Shown: positions 8,690-16,933, counted from the first letter of the stretch. The stretch is DNA of 64,000 nucleotides from Mycobacterium alsense (GCF_002086635.1 NZ_MVHD01000023.1:1-64000); one strand, 5' to 3'. The notes: generated by a model not told the origin, from the sequence alone. Numbers and translations: made by a program.

Positions 8690-8950
8690 CGTGCTGTCCG
8701 CGAAATCGCCACGGCCGGCGCGGCCCGGCAGTGTAGTACAACGGAATAAGGGCCTGACTAAGAAACCACTGAAGTGAGATAGCCCACGAGGCAACTCGAC
8801 ACTATTGACATCTGTTGAGCCTGTGAAACGATCGAAAGGTTGCATGCAGAAATTTCGTAGGGGTGCGGACCCTTTTCTAGTGCACGCGGTAACAGCCGAA
8901 GAAATAAAGGCCGTGCGTCTTGCTGCGCACTAAGTGAGGAGTAACTACTT
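8690..8950 (+). promoter_or_regulatory. whiB1 promoter and leader region
   Basis: This 261-bp gap holds no supported gene. It is AT-richer than its neighbours. A perfect -35 hexamer TTGACA lies at 8805-8810 with AACGAT at 8827-8832 as a plausible -10 (16-nt spacer), leaving a leader of over 100 nt. A CRP-like site lies just upstream. GAGGAG at 8936-8941 is the probable whiB1 ribosome binding site. In M. tuberculosis whiB1 is known to be controlled by the cAMP receptor protein Rv3676 and to be expressed from a long leader. Confidence 0.6.
8773..8788 (+). promoter_or_regulatory. CRP (Rv3676)-type binding site upstream of whiB1
   Basis: AGTGAGATAGCCCACG fits the imperfect GTGA-N6-(T/C)CAC pattern of mycobacterial CRP sites and, from memory, matches the CRP1 site described upstream of M. 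tuberculosis whiB1. It lies about 17 bp upstream of the TTGACA box, a suitable place for an activator. Confidence 0.6.
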
Positions 8951-9205
8951 ATGGATTGGCGCCACAAGGCGGTCTGTCGCGACGAGGACCCGGAGCTGTT
9001 CTTCCCGGTAGGGAACAGCGGCCCCGCGCTCGCGCAGATCGCTGACGCGAAGCTGGTCTGCAATCGGTGCCCGGTGACCACAGAGTGCCTGTCCTGGGCC
9101 CTGAACACCGGCCAGGACGCGGGCGTCTGGGGGGGCATGAGCGAAGACGAGCGGCGCGCGCTCAAGCGTCGCAATGCCCGCACGAAGGCCCGCAGCGGAG
9201 TCTGA
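8951..9205 (+). CDS. whiB1: Transcription factor WhiB1
   Basis: An 84-residue Wbl protein that carries a nitric-oxide-sensitive 4Fe-4S cluster and binds the housekeeping sigma factor and DNA. The four cluster ligands are Cys9, Cys37, Cys40 and Cys46 (CNRCPVTTEC). The turn motif GVWGGMSEDERR and the basic tail RRALKRRNARTKAR are intact. The sequence is almost the same as the essential M. tuberculosis WhiB1 as I remember it. The ATG is preceded by GAGGAG. The gene stands alone between a regulated leader and a strong stem-loop terminator. Confidence 0.96.
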   Translation: MDWRHKAVCRDEDPELFFPVGNSGPALAQIADAKLVCNRCPVTTECLSWALNTGQDAGVWGGMSEDERRALKRRNARTKARSGV

Positions 9206-9216
9206 TCCGATTTGCC

Positions 9217-9254
9217 AACGGTGCGGCCCCGACATTCGTCGGGGCCGCACCGTT
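9217..9254. terminator. Stem-loop between whiB1 and pdtaS
   Basis: A perfect 17-bp inverted repeat (AACGGTGCGGCCCCGAC, 9217-9233, and its complement 9238-9254) with a 4-nt loop ATTC. No U-tract follows, which is usual for mycobacterial terminators. It lies 12 bp after the whiB1 stop and 17 bp before the pdtaS stop, so it can serve both converging transcripts. Confidence 0.85.
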
Positions 9255-9271
9255 GCGCGGGGCGCGTCCGG

Positions 9272-10774
9272 CTACAGCAGCAGCCGCGTCCGCCGCCCGA
9301 TCGGCACCCGCAGCACCACGTCGGTCCCGCGGGCGGGCGCCCGGTGCATGCCCAGCGTGCCGTCCAGTTCCGCCGACACCAGCGTCCGCACGATCTGCAG
9401 GCCGAGGCTGTCGGAGGTCTCCAGGCTGAACCCCTCGGGCAGACCGCGGCCGTCGTCGTGCACGACGACGTCGAGCCAGCGTGCCGAGCGTTCGGCGCGA
9501 ATGGTCACCGACCCCACCGGGGCCGCCGGGTCGAAGGCGTGCTCGATGGCGTTCTGGACGAGTTCGGTGATCACCATGATCAGGGCGGTCGCCCGGTCGG
9601 AATCCAGCACCCCGAGGTCGCCGACCCGGTTGATCCGGATGGGCCGGTCCACCGACGCCACGTCGTTCATGATCGGCAGGATCCGGTCGATGACCTCGTC
9701 GAGGTTCACCTGCTCGTCCACCGACATCGACAAGGCGTCGTGCACCAGGGCGATCGAGGACACCCGGCGCACCGACTCGATCAGCGCCTCCCGTCCCTCG
9801 GCGTTGGCGGTCCGCCTGGCCTGCAGGCGCAGCAGCGCCGCCACCGTTTGCAGGTTGTTCTTCACCCGGTGGTGGATTTCGCGGATCGTCGCGTCCTTGG
9901 AGATCAGGGCCCGGTCGCGGCGCTTGACCTCCGTGATGTCGCGGATCAGCACCGCGGCGCCGGTGCTGATCCCGTGCACCACCAGCGGCAGCGTCCGCAG
10001 CAGCACCGTCGCGCCGCCGGCGTCGACCTCCATGCGCATGCTCTCCCCGCCGGCCACCAGGTCCCGCACGTGCTCCGCCACCTCCTGCGCCTCGAACGGG
10101 TCGGAGATCAGCGGGCGCGTCACGTCGATGAAGTTGCGCCCCTCCAACTCCGACGTCAACCCCATCCGGTGGTACGCCGACAGCGCGTTGGGGCTGGCGT
10201 AGGCGACGACGCCGGCGACGTCGAGGCGGATGAAGCCGTCGCCCACCCGCGGGGTGGAGCGCGACATGACGACGTCCCCCACGTCGGGGAAGGTGCCCTC
10301 GGCGAGCATGTGCACCAGGTCCGTGGCGCACTCGCGGTAGGCGGTCTCCAGCTGGCCGGACGCCCGGCCGGCCGCCTCGGCGGTTTGGTGCCGCGTCAGC
10401 ACCGCCACCACGTGGTCGCCGTACCGCACCGGGGAGGCCTCGATGTACGGACCGGGCAGCTGCCACGAATGCTCTTGTCCCGCATGGCTTTCCCGCACGG
10501 TGACCCCGGAGTCGAAGCTCTCGCCGACCAGTGGCAGGCGCTCGGCGGGGACGACGGTGCCCACCGCGTCGGTCTGCAGCACCGTCGGCGCGGTATTCGG
10601 GCGGCACTGCGCCACGCACACCAGCACGCCGTCGTCGCGGCGCACCCACATCAGGTAGTCGGCGAACGACAGGTCGGCCAACAGCTGCCACTCACCCACC
10701 ACGGCGTGCAGGTGGTCCACCGCGCTGCCCGGCAGCATCGTGTGTTCGGCGAGCAGGTCACCGAGCGTGGACAT
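9272..10774 (-). CDS. pdtaS: Sensor histidine kinase PdtaS
   Basis: A 500-residue soluble kinase of the HisKA_2 (HWE-like) type. An N-terminal GAF-like region (about 1-150) and a PAS domain (about 175-285) precede the phosphoacceptor motif EIHHRVKNNLQT with His301/302, followed by a HATPase domain (NAIEHAF N-box, HDDGRGLPEGF, SLGLQIV). In M. tuberculosis PdtaS phosphorylates the ANTAR antiterminator PdtaR and takes part in copper/NO sensing; pdtaR is encoded elsewhere and is not in this window. The biotinyl-protein gene ends seven bases upstream on the same strand, suggesting co-transcription. Confidence 0.92.
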   Translation of the reverse strand: MSTLGDLLAEHTMLPGSAVDHLHAVVGEWQLLADLSFADYLMWVRRDDGVLVCVAQCRPNTAPTVLQTDAVGTVVPAERLPLVGESFDSGVTVRESHAGQEHSWQLPGPYIEASPVRYGDHVVAVLTRHQTAEAAGRASGQLETAYRECATDLVHMLAEGTFPDVGDVVMSRSTPRVGDGFIRLDVAGVVAYASPNALSAYHRMGLTSELEGRNFIDVTRPLISDPFEAQEVAEHVRDLVAGGESMRMEVDAGGATVLLRTLPLVVHGISTGAAVLIRDITEVKRRDRALISKDATIREIHHRVKNNLQTVAALLRLQARRTANAEGREALIESVRRVSSIALVHDALSMSVDEQVNLDEVIDRILPIMNDVASVDRPIRINRVGDLGVLDSDRATALIMVITELVQNAIEHAFDPAAPVGSVTIRAERSARWLDVVVHDDGRGLPEGFSLETSDSLGLQIVRTLVSAELDGTLGMHRAPARGTDVVLRVPIGRRTRLLL

Positions 10775-10781
10775 GGGGGGT

Positions 10782-10997
10782 CTAGCTGATCACAGCGATG
10801 AGGTCGCCCGCCTGGATGACGTCGCCCACCGACACGCTCACCTTGCTGACGGTGCCGTCGCTCTCCGCGAGGACGGGGATCTCCATCTTCATCGACTCCA
10901 GCAGCACCACGACGTCGCCCTTGCCGATCGGGTCACCCTCGTTGACGACGACCTCAAGCACGCTGGCCACGATCTCGGCGCGAACATCCTCGGCCAT
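10782..10997 (-). CDS. Biotin/lipoyl attachment carrier protein (TB7.3-like)
   Basis: A 71-residue stand-alone biotinyl domain. The modified lysine is in the consensus ESMKMEIPV (about residues 34-42), flanked by GDPIGKGDVVVLL and DVIQAGDLIAVI. It should carry CO2 for an acyl-CoA carboxylase complex. It is nearly identical to remembered M. tuberculosis Rv3221c (TB7.3). ATG at 10997 with GGGGTG five bases upstream was preferred to the GTG two codons earlier. It lies directly before pdtaS. Confidence 0.93.
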   Translation of the reverse strand: MAEDVRAEIVASVLEVVVNEGDPIGKGDVVVLLESMKMEIPVLAESDGTVSKVSVSVGDVIQAGDLIAVIS

Positions 10998-11190
10998 ATT
11001 CACCCCACTCGTCCCGGCGATTCGTGCATGCTGGCTGCTCGATCAAACTGGTGTATATCGAACCACAGGACCGGTCGGGGTCGCGGCACGTGGGCCGTTC
11101 AACCGCCCGCGGCGCGCCGTGAGAGACTGTTCGACAACCTAACGGGTGCCGGGCGCCCGATTGAACGCGATTCACGGAGGATTGAAAAGC

Positions 11191-11265
11191 ATGGCCAAGC
11201 GTGGCCGAAAGAAGCGCGACCGCAAGCACAGCAAGGCCAACCACGGCAAGCGGCCCAACTCCTAG
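11191..11265 (+). CDS. Ribosomal protein bL37 (24 residues)
   Basis: A 24-codon gene, ATG to TAG, encoding MAKRGRKKRDRKHSKANHGK then RPNS. ACGGAGG at 11174-11180 is a strong ribosome binding site 10 nt upstream. The product is extremely basic and matches what I recall of bL37, the tiny mycobacterial 50S protein found in cryo-EM structures of the M. smegmatis ribosome. It abuts the rshA stop on the other strand with no spacing. Genes this short are commonly missed in automatic annotation. Confidence 0.93.
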   Translation: MAKRGRKKRDRKHSKANHGKRPNS

Positions 11266-11574
11266 CTAGCTTTGCTCCACTCCCCGGACGATGGTGGTCC
11301 GGCGGATTTCCAGTCGCAGGCGCTCCTTGAGGCCCTCGGGGGCCCGCTCGCCTTTGCACTTGGTCGCGATCAGCGCCTTAAGCCGTTCCTCGATCCCGTA
11401 GTGCTGGAAGCATCCGGGGCACGCCTCGAGGTGCTGGCGCAGCCTCTCCCTGGTTTCGGGGGTGCATTCGCCGTCGAGCAAGGTCCAGACCTCGGCGATC
11501 ACCTCGGCGCAGCCGAGCCCGTGGGAATGACCGTCGTCGCGGCGCGGGTCGGCGGGGCCGGCAAATTCGCTCAT
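11266..11574 (-). CDS. rshA: Zinc-containing anti-sigma factor RshA
   Basis: A 102-residue ZAS-family anti-sigma factor that holds SigH inactive until oxidised. The redox/zinc motif HxxxCxxC is HLEACPGC with His48, Cys52 and Cys55; Cys37 and Cys22 are also present. The ATG overlaps the sigH stop by four bases (ATGA) and is preceded by GAGGAGGT, so partner synthesis is coupled and roughly stoichiometric. Length matches the recalled M. tuberculosis protein (101). In that species PknB phosphorylation also loosens the complex. Confidence 0.93.
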   Translation of the reverse strand: MSEFAGPADPRRDDGHSHGLGCAEVIAEVWTLLDGECTPETRERLRQHLEACPGCFQHYGIEERLKALIATKCKGERAPEGLKERLRLEIRRTTIVRGVEQS

Positions 11575-12335
11575 GACGGCACCTCCTCGTGCGTCTGCTG
11601 ACCGCGGCTGAAACCCCGCTCCTTGGCCACGTCGGCCAAGAGACCGCGCAGCTGACGTCGGCCGCGGTGCAGCCGGGACATTACCGTGCCGATCGGCGTG
11701 TCCATGATCTCGGCGATTTCTTTATACGGGAAGCCCTCGACGTCGGCGTAGTAAACCGCCATCCGGAACTCCTCGGGCAACGCCTGCAGCGCCTTTTTGA
11801 TGTCGTCGTCCGGCAGGGACTCCAGCGCCTCGACCTCGGCCGAACGCAGGCCGGTCGAGGAGTGCTCGGCGTTGGACGCGAGCTGCCAGTCGGTGATCGT
11901 CTCGGTCGGGTACTCCGCGGGCTGGCGCTGCCGCTTGCGGTAGCTGTTGATGTAGGTGTTGGTCAAAATCCGGTACAGCCACGCCTTGAGGTTGGTGCCC
12001 GCCCGGAACGAGCGGAACCCGGCGTAGGCCTTGACCATCGTCTCCTGCAGCAGGTCCTCGGCGTCGGCGGGGTTCCGCGTCATCCGCAGCGCACCGCCGT
12101 ACAGCTGGTCCAGCAGGGGAATCGCGTCGCGCTCGAAGCGCGCCGTGAGCTCCTCGTCCGTTTCCTCGCGCGGTGCCGGTTCATCGGCGTCTAAACGCTG
12201 TTTCTCGCCGTCGAGGCGATCTGGGTCGGCCATATCGATTAACACGGTCCCTTCCGCAGCCCTGTCGCCGGACGGCTCCGGACTCGCCAGCGAGCGGGTC
12301 AACTCGTCCCCCAACAGGCTCGTAGCCGTTGGCAC
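11571..12335 (-). CDS. sigH: ECF sigma factor SigH (heat and oxidative stress)
   Basis: ECF sigma factor with region 2 ([21 protein letters not shown], given here as its first 21 positions shortened by family: [17 protein letters not shown]) and region 4 ([20 protein letters not shown]). The longest form, 254 residues, starts at GTG 12335, which has an excellent GGGAGGAG box seven bases upstream. The recalled M. tuberculosis protein begins near the internal ATG at 12233 (220 residues here), which has only a poor, distant box. Both starts may be used. SigH controls thioredoxin, heat-shock and other stress genes. I found no clear GGAAC-GTT autoregulatory promoter upstream. Confidence 0.92.
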   Translation of the reverse strand: MPTATSLLGDELTRSLASPEPSGDRAAEGTVLIDMADPDRLDGEKQRLDADEPAPREETDEELTARFERDAIPLLDQLYGGALRMTRNPADAEDLLQETMVKAYAGFRSFRAGTNLKAWLYRILTNTYINSYRKRQRQPAEYPTETITDWQLASNAEHSSTGLRSAEVEALESLPDDDIKKALQALPEEFRMAVYYADVEGFPYKEIAEIMDTPIGTVMSRLHRGRRQLRGLLADVAKERGFSRGQQTHEEVPS

Positions 12336-12521
12336 CAGACTGCTCCTCCCAATCTAAAGGCTGCCGCCGACGGTGTCTGTCCTGGCCTTGTACTGGCCGG
12401 GTCCCGGCCCGCCGGCCGGTGGCGTGTCTGCTTCAGAGACCGACTTCTCCAACAGCATCGGGCAACGCGCTATTTCCGGGGCCCGAATGGCCCCGAACCG
12501 GCGGGCGTTAGTGTGTCGCCC

Positions 12522-13370
12522 ATGTCCCTCAACGGCAAAACCATGTTCATCTCCGGAGCCAGCCGCGGCATCGGCCTGGCGATCGCCAAGCGCGCCGCGC
12601 AGGACGGCGCCAACGTCGCGCTCATCGCCAAAACCGCCGAGCCACACCCCAAGCTGCCGGGCACCGTGTTCACCGCCGCCAAGGAGCTCGAGGAGGCGGG
12701 TGGGCAGGCCCTGCCGATCGTGGGGGACGTCCGCGACCCGGATTCGGTCGAGGCCGCGGTGGCCAAGACCGTCGAGCAGTTCGGCGGCATCGACATCTGC
12801 GTCAACAACGCGTCGGCGATCAACCTGGGGTCGATCACCGAGGTCCCCATGAAGCGGTTCGACCTGATGAACGGCATCCAGGTGCGCGGCACGTACGCGG
12901 TGTCGCGGGCCTGCATCCCGCACCTGAAGGGCCGGGAGAACCCGCACATCCTGACGCTGTCGCCGCCGGTGCTGCTCGGCAGCGAGTGGTTGAAACCGAC
13001 CGCGTACATGATGGCCAAGTTCGGGATGACGCTGTGCGCGTTGGGAATCGCCGAAGAGATGCGCGACGAGGGCATCGCGTCGAACACGTTGTGGCCGCGC
13101 ACGCTGGTGGCGACCGCCGCGGTGCAGAACCTGCTCGGCGGCGAGGAGGCGATGGCGCGCGCCCGCAAGCCCGAGGTCTACGCCGACGCGGCGTACGTCA
13201 TCCTCACCAAGCCGGCGCGCGAGTACACCGGCAACATGCTGCTGTGCGAGGACGTGCTGGTGGAATCCGGCGTCTCCGACCTGTCGGTGTACGACTGCGT
13301 GCCGGGCGGGGAGCTCGGTGTCGACTTCTGGGTCGACGGCGTCAACCCGCCGGGGTACACGGGGCCTTAG
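12522..13370 (+). CDS. Short-chain dehydrogenase/reductase (Rv3224-like, HSDL2 type)
   Basis: A 282-residue SDR. The Rossmann motif is SGASRGIGLAIA, NNAS follows at about residue 90, and the catalytic region has S (in LSPP) and the YMMAK motif (Tyr-x3-Lys). The LSPP in place of a simple Ser and the long C-terminal tail (YDCVPGGELGVDFWVDGVNP) resemble the HSDL2-like group, whose substrates are poorly known. ATG 12522 gives the same length as recalled Rv3224. It is divergent from sigH, 186 bp away, so it may be linked to the stress response. Confidence 0.88.
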   Translation: MSLNGKTMFISGASRGIGLAIAKRAAQDGANVALIAKTAEPHPKLPGTVFTAAKELEEAGGQALPIVGDVRDPDSVEAAVAKTVEQFGGIDICVNNASAINLGSITEVPMKRFDLMNGIQVRGTYAVSRACIPHLKGRENPHILTLSPPVLLGSEWLKPTAYMMAKFGMTLCALGIAEEMRDEGIASNTLWPRTLVATAAVQNLLGGEEAMARARKPEVYADAAYVILTKPAREYTGNMLLCEDVLVESGVSDLSVYDCVPGGELGVDFWVDGVNPPGYTGP

Positions 13371-13420
13371 TTGCGATCGCAAGCGCGGCGCAGCCGGGCG
13401 CAGTGGGTCGCGACCATCGA

Positions 13421-13912
13421 GTGAGCGCGGCGCGTGCCGCCACACCGGGCATCGCGGCGCTCGTGAAAGCCGGTGTGCCGCACGAGATCGTCACGTTCGA
13501 CCGCGGTTCGGGGGAACACTCGTTCGGCGCCGAGGCCGTCCGCGCACTGGCCGAGAAAGGCGTTGCGGCCGAGCGGATCTACAAGACCCTGGTAATCGCG
13601 GTGCCCGGCGGGCTCGCCGTCGCGATCGTGCCGGCCTCCGCGCGCCTGTCGCTGCGGGCGGCCGCCGCCGCGCTGGGGTTTTCGAGGGCCGGCATGGCCG
13701 AACCCGCCGCCGCCCAGCGCGCCACCGGCTATGTCGTCGGTGCCATTTCGCCGTTCGGACAACGCAAGCCGCTGCCCACTGTCGTCGACGCCGGCGCGCT
13801 CGCCTGGGAGCGGATCTACTGCAGCGCGGGCCGGCGCGGCTGGGACGTCGCGGTCGCACCGCACGACCTGATCCGGCTGACGGGCGCGGTGACGGCGGAC
13901 ATCCTGGCGTAA
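13421..13912 (+). CDS. YbaK/EbsC-type aminoacyl-tRNA deacylase
   Basis: A 163-residue YbaK-fold protein that would hydrolyse mischarged Cys-tRNA(Pro) or a similar aminoacyl-tRNA. Features: FDRGSGEHSFGAEAVRALAEKG, the conserved Lys in IYKTLV, and VGAISPFGQRKPLPTVVD, the family's signature GxxSPxG. The frame is whole here, while I recall the M. tuberculosis counterpart being annotated as two pieces (Rv3224A and Rv3224B). The start is uncertain: GTG 13421 was taken, GTG 13403 is in frame, and neither has a clear ribosome binding site. It follows the SDR by 50 bp and ends in a strong stem-loop. Confidence 0.85.
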   Translation: MSAARAATPGIAALVKAGVPHEIVTFDRGSGEHSFGAEAVRALAEKGVAAERIYKTLVIAVPGGLAVAIVPASARLSLRAAAAALGFSRAGMAEPAAAQRATGYVVGAISPFGQRKPLPTVVDAGALAWERIYCSAGRRGWDVAVAPHDLIRLTGAVTADILA

Positions 13913-13925
13913 TGGGGTCCGCGAG

Positions 13926-13966
13926 CGTAACGCCACGGCGAAAATCGGTTTCGCCGTGGCGTTACG
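13926..13966. terminator. Bidirectional stem-loop terminator
   Basis: A perfect 18-bp inverted repeat, CGTAACGCCACGGCGAAA at 13926-13943 and its complement at 13949-13966, with loop ATCGG. It lies between the converging YbaK and HdeD-like genes, so it can terminate both. The arms end in A/T runs at the loop rather than at the base of the stem. Confidence 0.85.
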
Positions 13967-13974
13967 ACTGCGCG

Positions 13975-14568
13975 CTATGCGTCGGTCAGGCTCTTGGCCC
14001 GGCTGCGGGTCTGGAAGGCCGTGATGATGTCCAGGATGCCGATGGCGATCAGCCACCACCCCGCCACCAGGGCCAGGACCGCGATCGACCGCAGCGGGGA
14101 GATGATCAGCACGGCGCCGCCGACCACGATGATCAGCCCGGACAGGATCTGCCAGCCGCGGCCGGGCATGTGGTCCAGCGCCAGCGCCGCGGTGAGCAGG
14201 GTCATCCCGCGGAACAGCCAGCTGATGCCGATCCAGATGGCCAGCAGCCAGACCGCCTCGAATTCGTTGCGGAAGCAGAAGAAGCCCAGCACCAGCGACA
14301 CGATGCCGGTGATGAACGTGAGCACCCTCATCGCGGCGCCGGCGTGGGCGCCGAACGAGGCGAACACGTACCCGATTCCGGACACCACCAGGTAGATGCC
14401 GAACAGCACACCCGCGACGAACAGTGTCTTGCCCGGCCAGGCCAGGACGATGACACCCAGCGCCACCGCGGCGACGCCGATGAACAAGAGCAGTTGCCAC
14501 GCGCTGCGAGCAATCTGCTGCAGTGGACCTTCGAACACGGTCCGTTCGCTATTGGTCATGCGGAACAT
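13975..14568 (-). CDS. HdeD-like (DUF308) six-helix membrane protein
   Basis: A 197-residue membrane protein with a short hydrophilic N-terminus and six hydrophobic helices in three pairs, a pattern typical of the HdeD/DUF308 family (WQLLLFIGVAAVALGVIVLAWPG, AVWLLAIWIGISWLFRG, LVAGWWLIAIGILDIITAF). The terminal GILDIITAFQTR is usual for the family. Some members are linked to acid resistance, but mycobacterial ones are uncharacterised. ATG 14568 has GGGTGG six bases upstream. I do not recall a counterpart at this position in M. tuberculosis, so it may be part of a local insertion with the divergent FAD enzyme 88 bp away. Confidence 0.83.
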   Translation of the reverse strand: MFRMTNSERTVFEGPLQQIARSAWQLLLFIGVAAVALGVIVLAWPGKTLFVAGVLFGIYLVVSGIGYVFASFGAHAGAAMRVLTFITGIVSLVLGFFCFRNEFEAVWLLAIWIGISWLFRGMTLLTAALALDHMPGRGWQILSGLIIVVGGAVLIISPLRSIAVLALVAGWWLIAIGILDIITAFQTRSRAKSLTDA

Positions 14569-14656
14569 GATTCGCCACCCGGGCGTCAGGAAAATGTCCG
14601 TGGCGACACGATTCGGTATCGCGCGCGCATTGCGCACCGGGAAAGGCCGCGCACGG

Positions 14657-16096
14657 ATGGCGCACAATGAAAGCTTGAGTACCGCACTGGTGGTGGGCGG
14701 CGGGCCCAACGGGCTCGCCGCCGCGATCTGCCTGGCCGCCGAGGGCGTGCCGGTCACGGTGCTGGAGGCCGCCGACGAGGTCGGCGGGGGCGCCCGCAGC
14801 GGCGAGGCGATCGTCCCCGGCCTGCTGCACGACCACTGCTCGGCCATCCACCCGATGGCCGTCGGCTCGCCGTTCCTGGGCCGCTTCGACCTGCGGCGGT
14901 ACGGCCTGGCGTGGCGCTGGCCGGAGGTCGATTGCGCGCACCCCCTGGACGGCTGCGGCGCCGGCGTCCTGCATCGCTCGGTGGACGACACGGCGGCCGG
15001 TCTGGGTCGCGACGGGCCGCGCTGGCGGCTGGCGTTCGGCTACGCCGCCGAGAAGTTCGACGCGTTGAGCGAGGACATCATGGGGCCCCTGCTGCGGTGG
15101 CCGTCGCACCCGCTGATGCTGGCCCGCTTCGGCGCGCCCACGCTGCTCCCCGCATCGACGTTCGCCCGGCTGCTTCGCACCGACGAGGGCCGGGCGTTGT
15201 TCGGCGGCGTTGCGGCGCATGCCTTTCGGCCGCTGCACTACCCGATGACGTCCGCGATCGGGATGGGCATCATCGCCGCGGGCCACCGGCACGGCTGGGC
15301 GGTGGCGGAGGGCGGATCGCAATCGATCACCGACGCGATGGTGGGGCTGCTGAGCGACCTGGGCGGCAAGGTCGAGACCGGGGTTCGGGTGGCGTCGGCG
15401 GCGCAGCTGCCGCCCGCGGACGTCACGCTGTTCGACCTGGCGCCGGGCGCGGTCGCCGCGATCCTGGGAGACCGGCTGCCGCGCCGAATTTCCCGCGCCT
15501 TCACCAGGTTTCGCCGCGCCCCTGGCGCGTTCAAGGTCGACTTCGCCGTCGAGGGCGGCGTGCCGTGGACCAACCCCGACGCCGGCCGGGCCGGCACCGT
15601 GCACCTGGCCGGCACCTACGCCGAACTGGCCGCGGCCGAGCGGGAGATCCACGCCGGGCGCATGCCCGAGCGGCCCTTCGTGCTCGTGGGCCAGCAGTAT
15701 CTGGCCGATCCGCAACGCTCGGTGGGCGACACGCATCCGGTGTGGAGCTACGCCCACGTCCCGCACGGCTACGCCGGGGACGCGACCGAGGCGATCATCG
15801 CCCAGATCGAGCGCTTCGCCCCGGGTTTCCGGGAGCGCGTCGTCGGGCTGGCGGTTCGCTCGACGACCCAGCTGGCCGCCTACAACCCCAACTTCGCGGG
15901 CGGCGACATCATGACCGGCGCCAAGGACATCCGCCAGCTGACCTTCGGGCCGCGGGTCACGCTGGCGCCGTACGCCCTTGGGGTGCCGGGAATGTACATC
16001 TGCTCGGCGGCCACCCCACCGGGCCCGGGCGCGCACGGCATGTGCGGCGCCAACGCCGCCCGGCTCGCGCTGGCCCACCTGGGCGCGCAGCCGTGA
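14657..16096 (+). CDS. FAD-dependent phytoene-desaturase-like oxidoreductase
   Basis: A 479-residue flavoprotein. The dinucleotide-binding motif VVGGGPNGLAAAICLA is at residues 12-27 and is followed by the ADEVGGGARSGE loop of the CrtI/NDP-dependent carotenoid oxidoreductase group. The C-terminal FAD-contact motif (GMYICSAATPPGPGAHGMCG) is present. The family includes carotene desaturases, retinol saturases and many enzymes of unknown substrate; no carotenoid genes are nearby, so the substrate is open. ATG 14657 was chosen; TTG 14675 is also possible. It converges on the SRAP gene six bases downstream. Confidence 0.84.
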   Translation: MAHNESLSTALVVGGGPNGLAAAICLAAEGVPVTVLEAADEVGGGARSGEAIVPGLLHDHCSAIHPMAVGSPFLGRFDLRRYGLAWRWPEVDCAHPLDGCGAGVLHRSVDDTAAGLGRDGPRWRLAFGYAAEKFDALSEDIMGPLLRWPSHPLMLARFGAPTLLPASTFARLLRTDEGRALFGGVAAHAFRPLHYPMTSAIGMGIIAAGHRHGWAVAEGGSQSITDAMVGLLSDLGGKVETGVRVASAAQLPPADVTLFDLAPGAVAAILGDRLPRRISRAFTRFRRAPGAFKVDFAVEGGVPWTNPDAGRAGTVHLAGTYAELAAAEREIHAGRMPERPFVLVGQQYLADPQRSVGDTHPVWSYAHVPHGYAGDATEAIIAQIERFAPGFRERVVGLAVRSTTQLAAYNPNFAGGDIMTGAKDIRQLTFGPRVTLAPYALGVPGMYICSAATPPGPGAHGMCGANAARLALAHLGAQP

Positions 16097-16102
16097 GTCC
16101 CG

Positions 16103-16879
16103 CTACAGCAGCTTCATCTGCTCCGACTGGGGTTCGACCGGTTCGAGAAGCTCGGGCCCGTTGTTGCGGATGCTGTTGACCAGCGTCGACACCTCGCGCA
16201 TCCGGATGCCGCGCACGTCGGGCGCGCGGGTCAGCAGCTCCTCGTCGACCGGGGCGTCGGGGTTCAGCCAGCGGTCCCAGTCGCGTTCGGGCACCACGAG
16301 CGGCATCCGGTCGTGGATCTCGGCGAGCTCGCCCGGCGCGTCGGTGGTGATGATCGTGCAACTCAGCAGGGGCCGGGCGTCTTTCTGGTCCTTGGGCTTC
16401 CATACCGACCAGAGGCCCGCCATCAACAGCGGCTCGCCGTCCTCGCGGTACATGAAGAACGGCGTCTTGCGGGACTTCTTGTCGGCGCCATCGGAATTGA
16501 CGCGCCATTCGTAGTAGCCGTCCATCGGGATCAGGCAACGCTTGGACTTCGCGCTCGAGCGGAAAGCCGGCGAGCTGGTGACCTTGTCGGCGCGGGCGTT
16601 GATCAGCAGCGGGCCCTTGCCCTCGGGCGTCCCGTCGGGCCCGGCCTTGGCCCAGGGTGGGATCACCCCCCAGCGCATCAGCCGCACGCGGCGGGTGGGG
16701 TCGACCCCACTCTCCGCCGGCTGGGCGTGCCGTGTGACCACGGTCGCGATGGTCGAGGTCGGGGCCACGTTGTAGTTGGGCGCCCCGACATCGGGCGCCG
16801 TCCCGGTCGCCTCGTCGATCGCCTTGATCTTCTGCGCCAGCAGGGCCGGATCCGTCGTCACCGCAAAACGTCCGCACAT
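16103..16879 (-). CDS. SRAP-domain protein (HMCES/YedK-like abasic-site shield)
   Basis: A 258-residue SRAP protein. After Met removal the catalytic Cys2 (MCGRF) would form a thiazolidine crosslink with abasic sites in single-stranded DNA. Other family residues are present: NYNVAPT (about 36-41), [14 protein letters not shown], Glu124 in GYYEW, and His189 in EIHDRMP. The family protects stalled replication forks from strand breakage. The ATG at 16879 is fixed by the need for Cys at position 2. It is divergent from aroA by 54 bp. Length is close to the recalled Rv3226c (252). Confidence 0.93.
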   Translation of the reverse strand: MCGRFAVTTDPALLAQKIKAIDEATGTAPDVGAPNYNVAPTSTIATVVTRHAQPAESGVDPTRRVRLMRWGVIPPWAKAGPDGTPEGKGPLLINARADKVTSSPAFRSSAKSKRCLIPMDGYYEWRVNSDGADKKSRKTPFFMYREDGEPLLMAGLWSVWKPKDQKDARPLLSCTIITTDAPGELAEIHDRMPLVVPERDWDRWLNPDAPVDEELLTRAPDVRGIRMREVSTLVNSIRNNGPELLEPVEPQSEQMKLL

Positions 16880-16933
16880 ATCACCATGGTGCCCGGTACC
16901 CACGAACCCCGCCGACACGGCAGGATGAACCCC

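Noticed and set aside
8690..8950. tRNA or stable RNA in the AT-richer region before whiB1
   Set aside because: No cloverleaf or acceptor stem could be drawn; promoter and leader elements explain the composition.
12336..12521. SigH-type autoregulatory promoter (GGAAC - GTT) between sigH and the SDR gene
   Set aside because: No pair with 18-19 bp spacing was found on either strand.
13926..13966. Inverted repeat as a mobile-element end
   Set aside because: It is one compact stem-loop between convergent genes with no transposase or target duplication; a terminator explains it.
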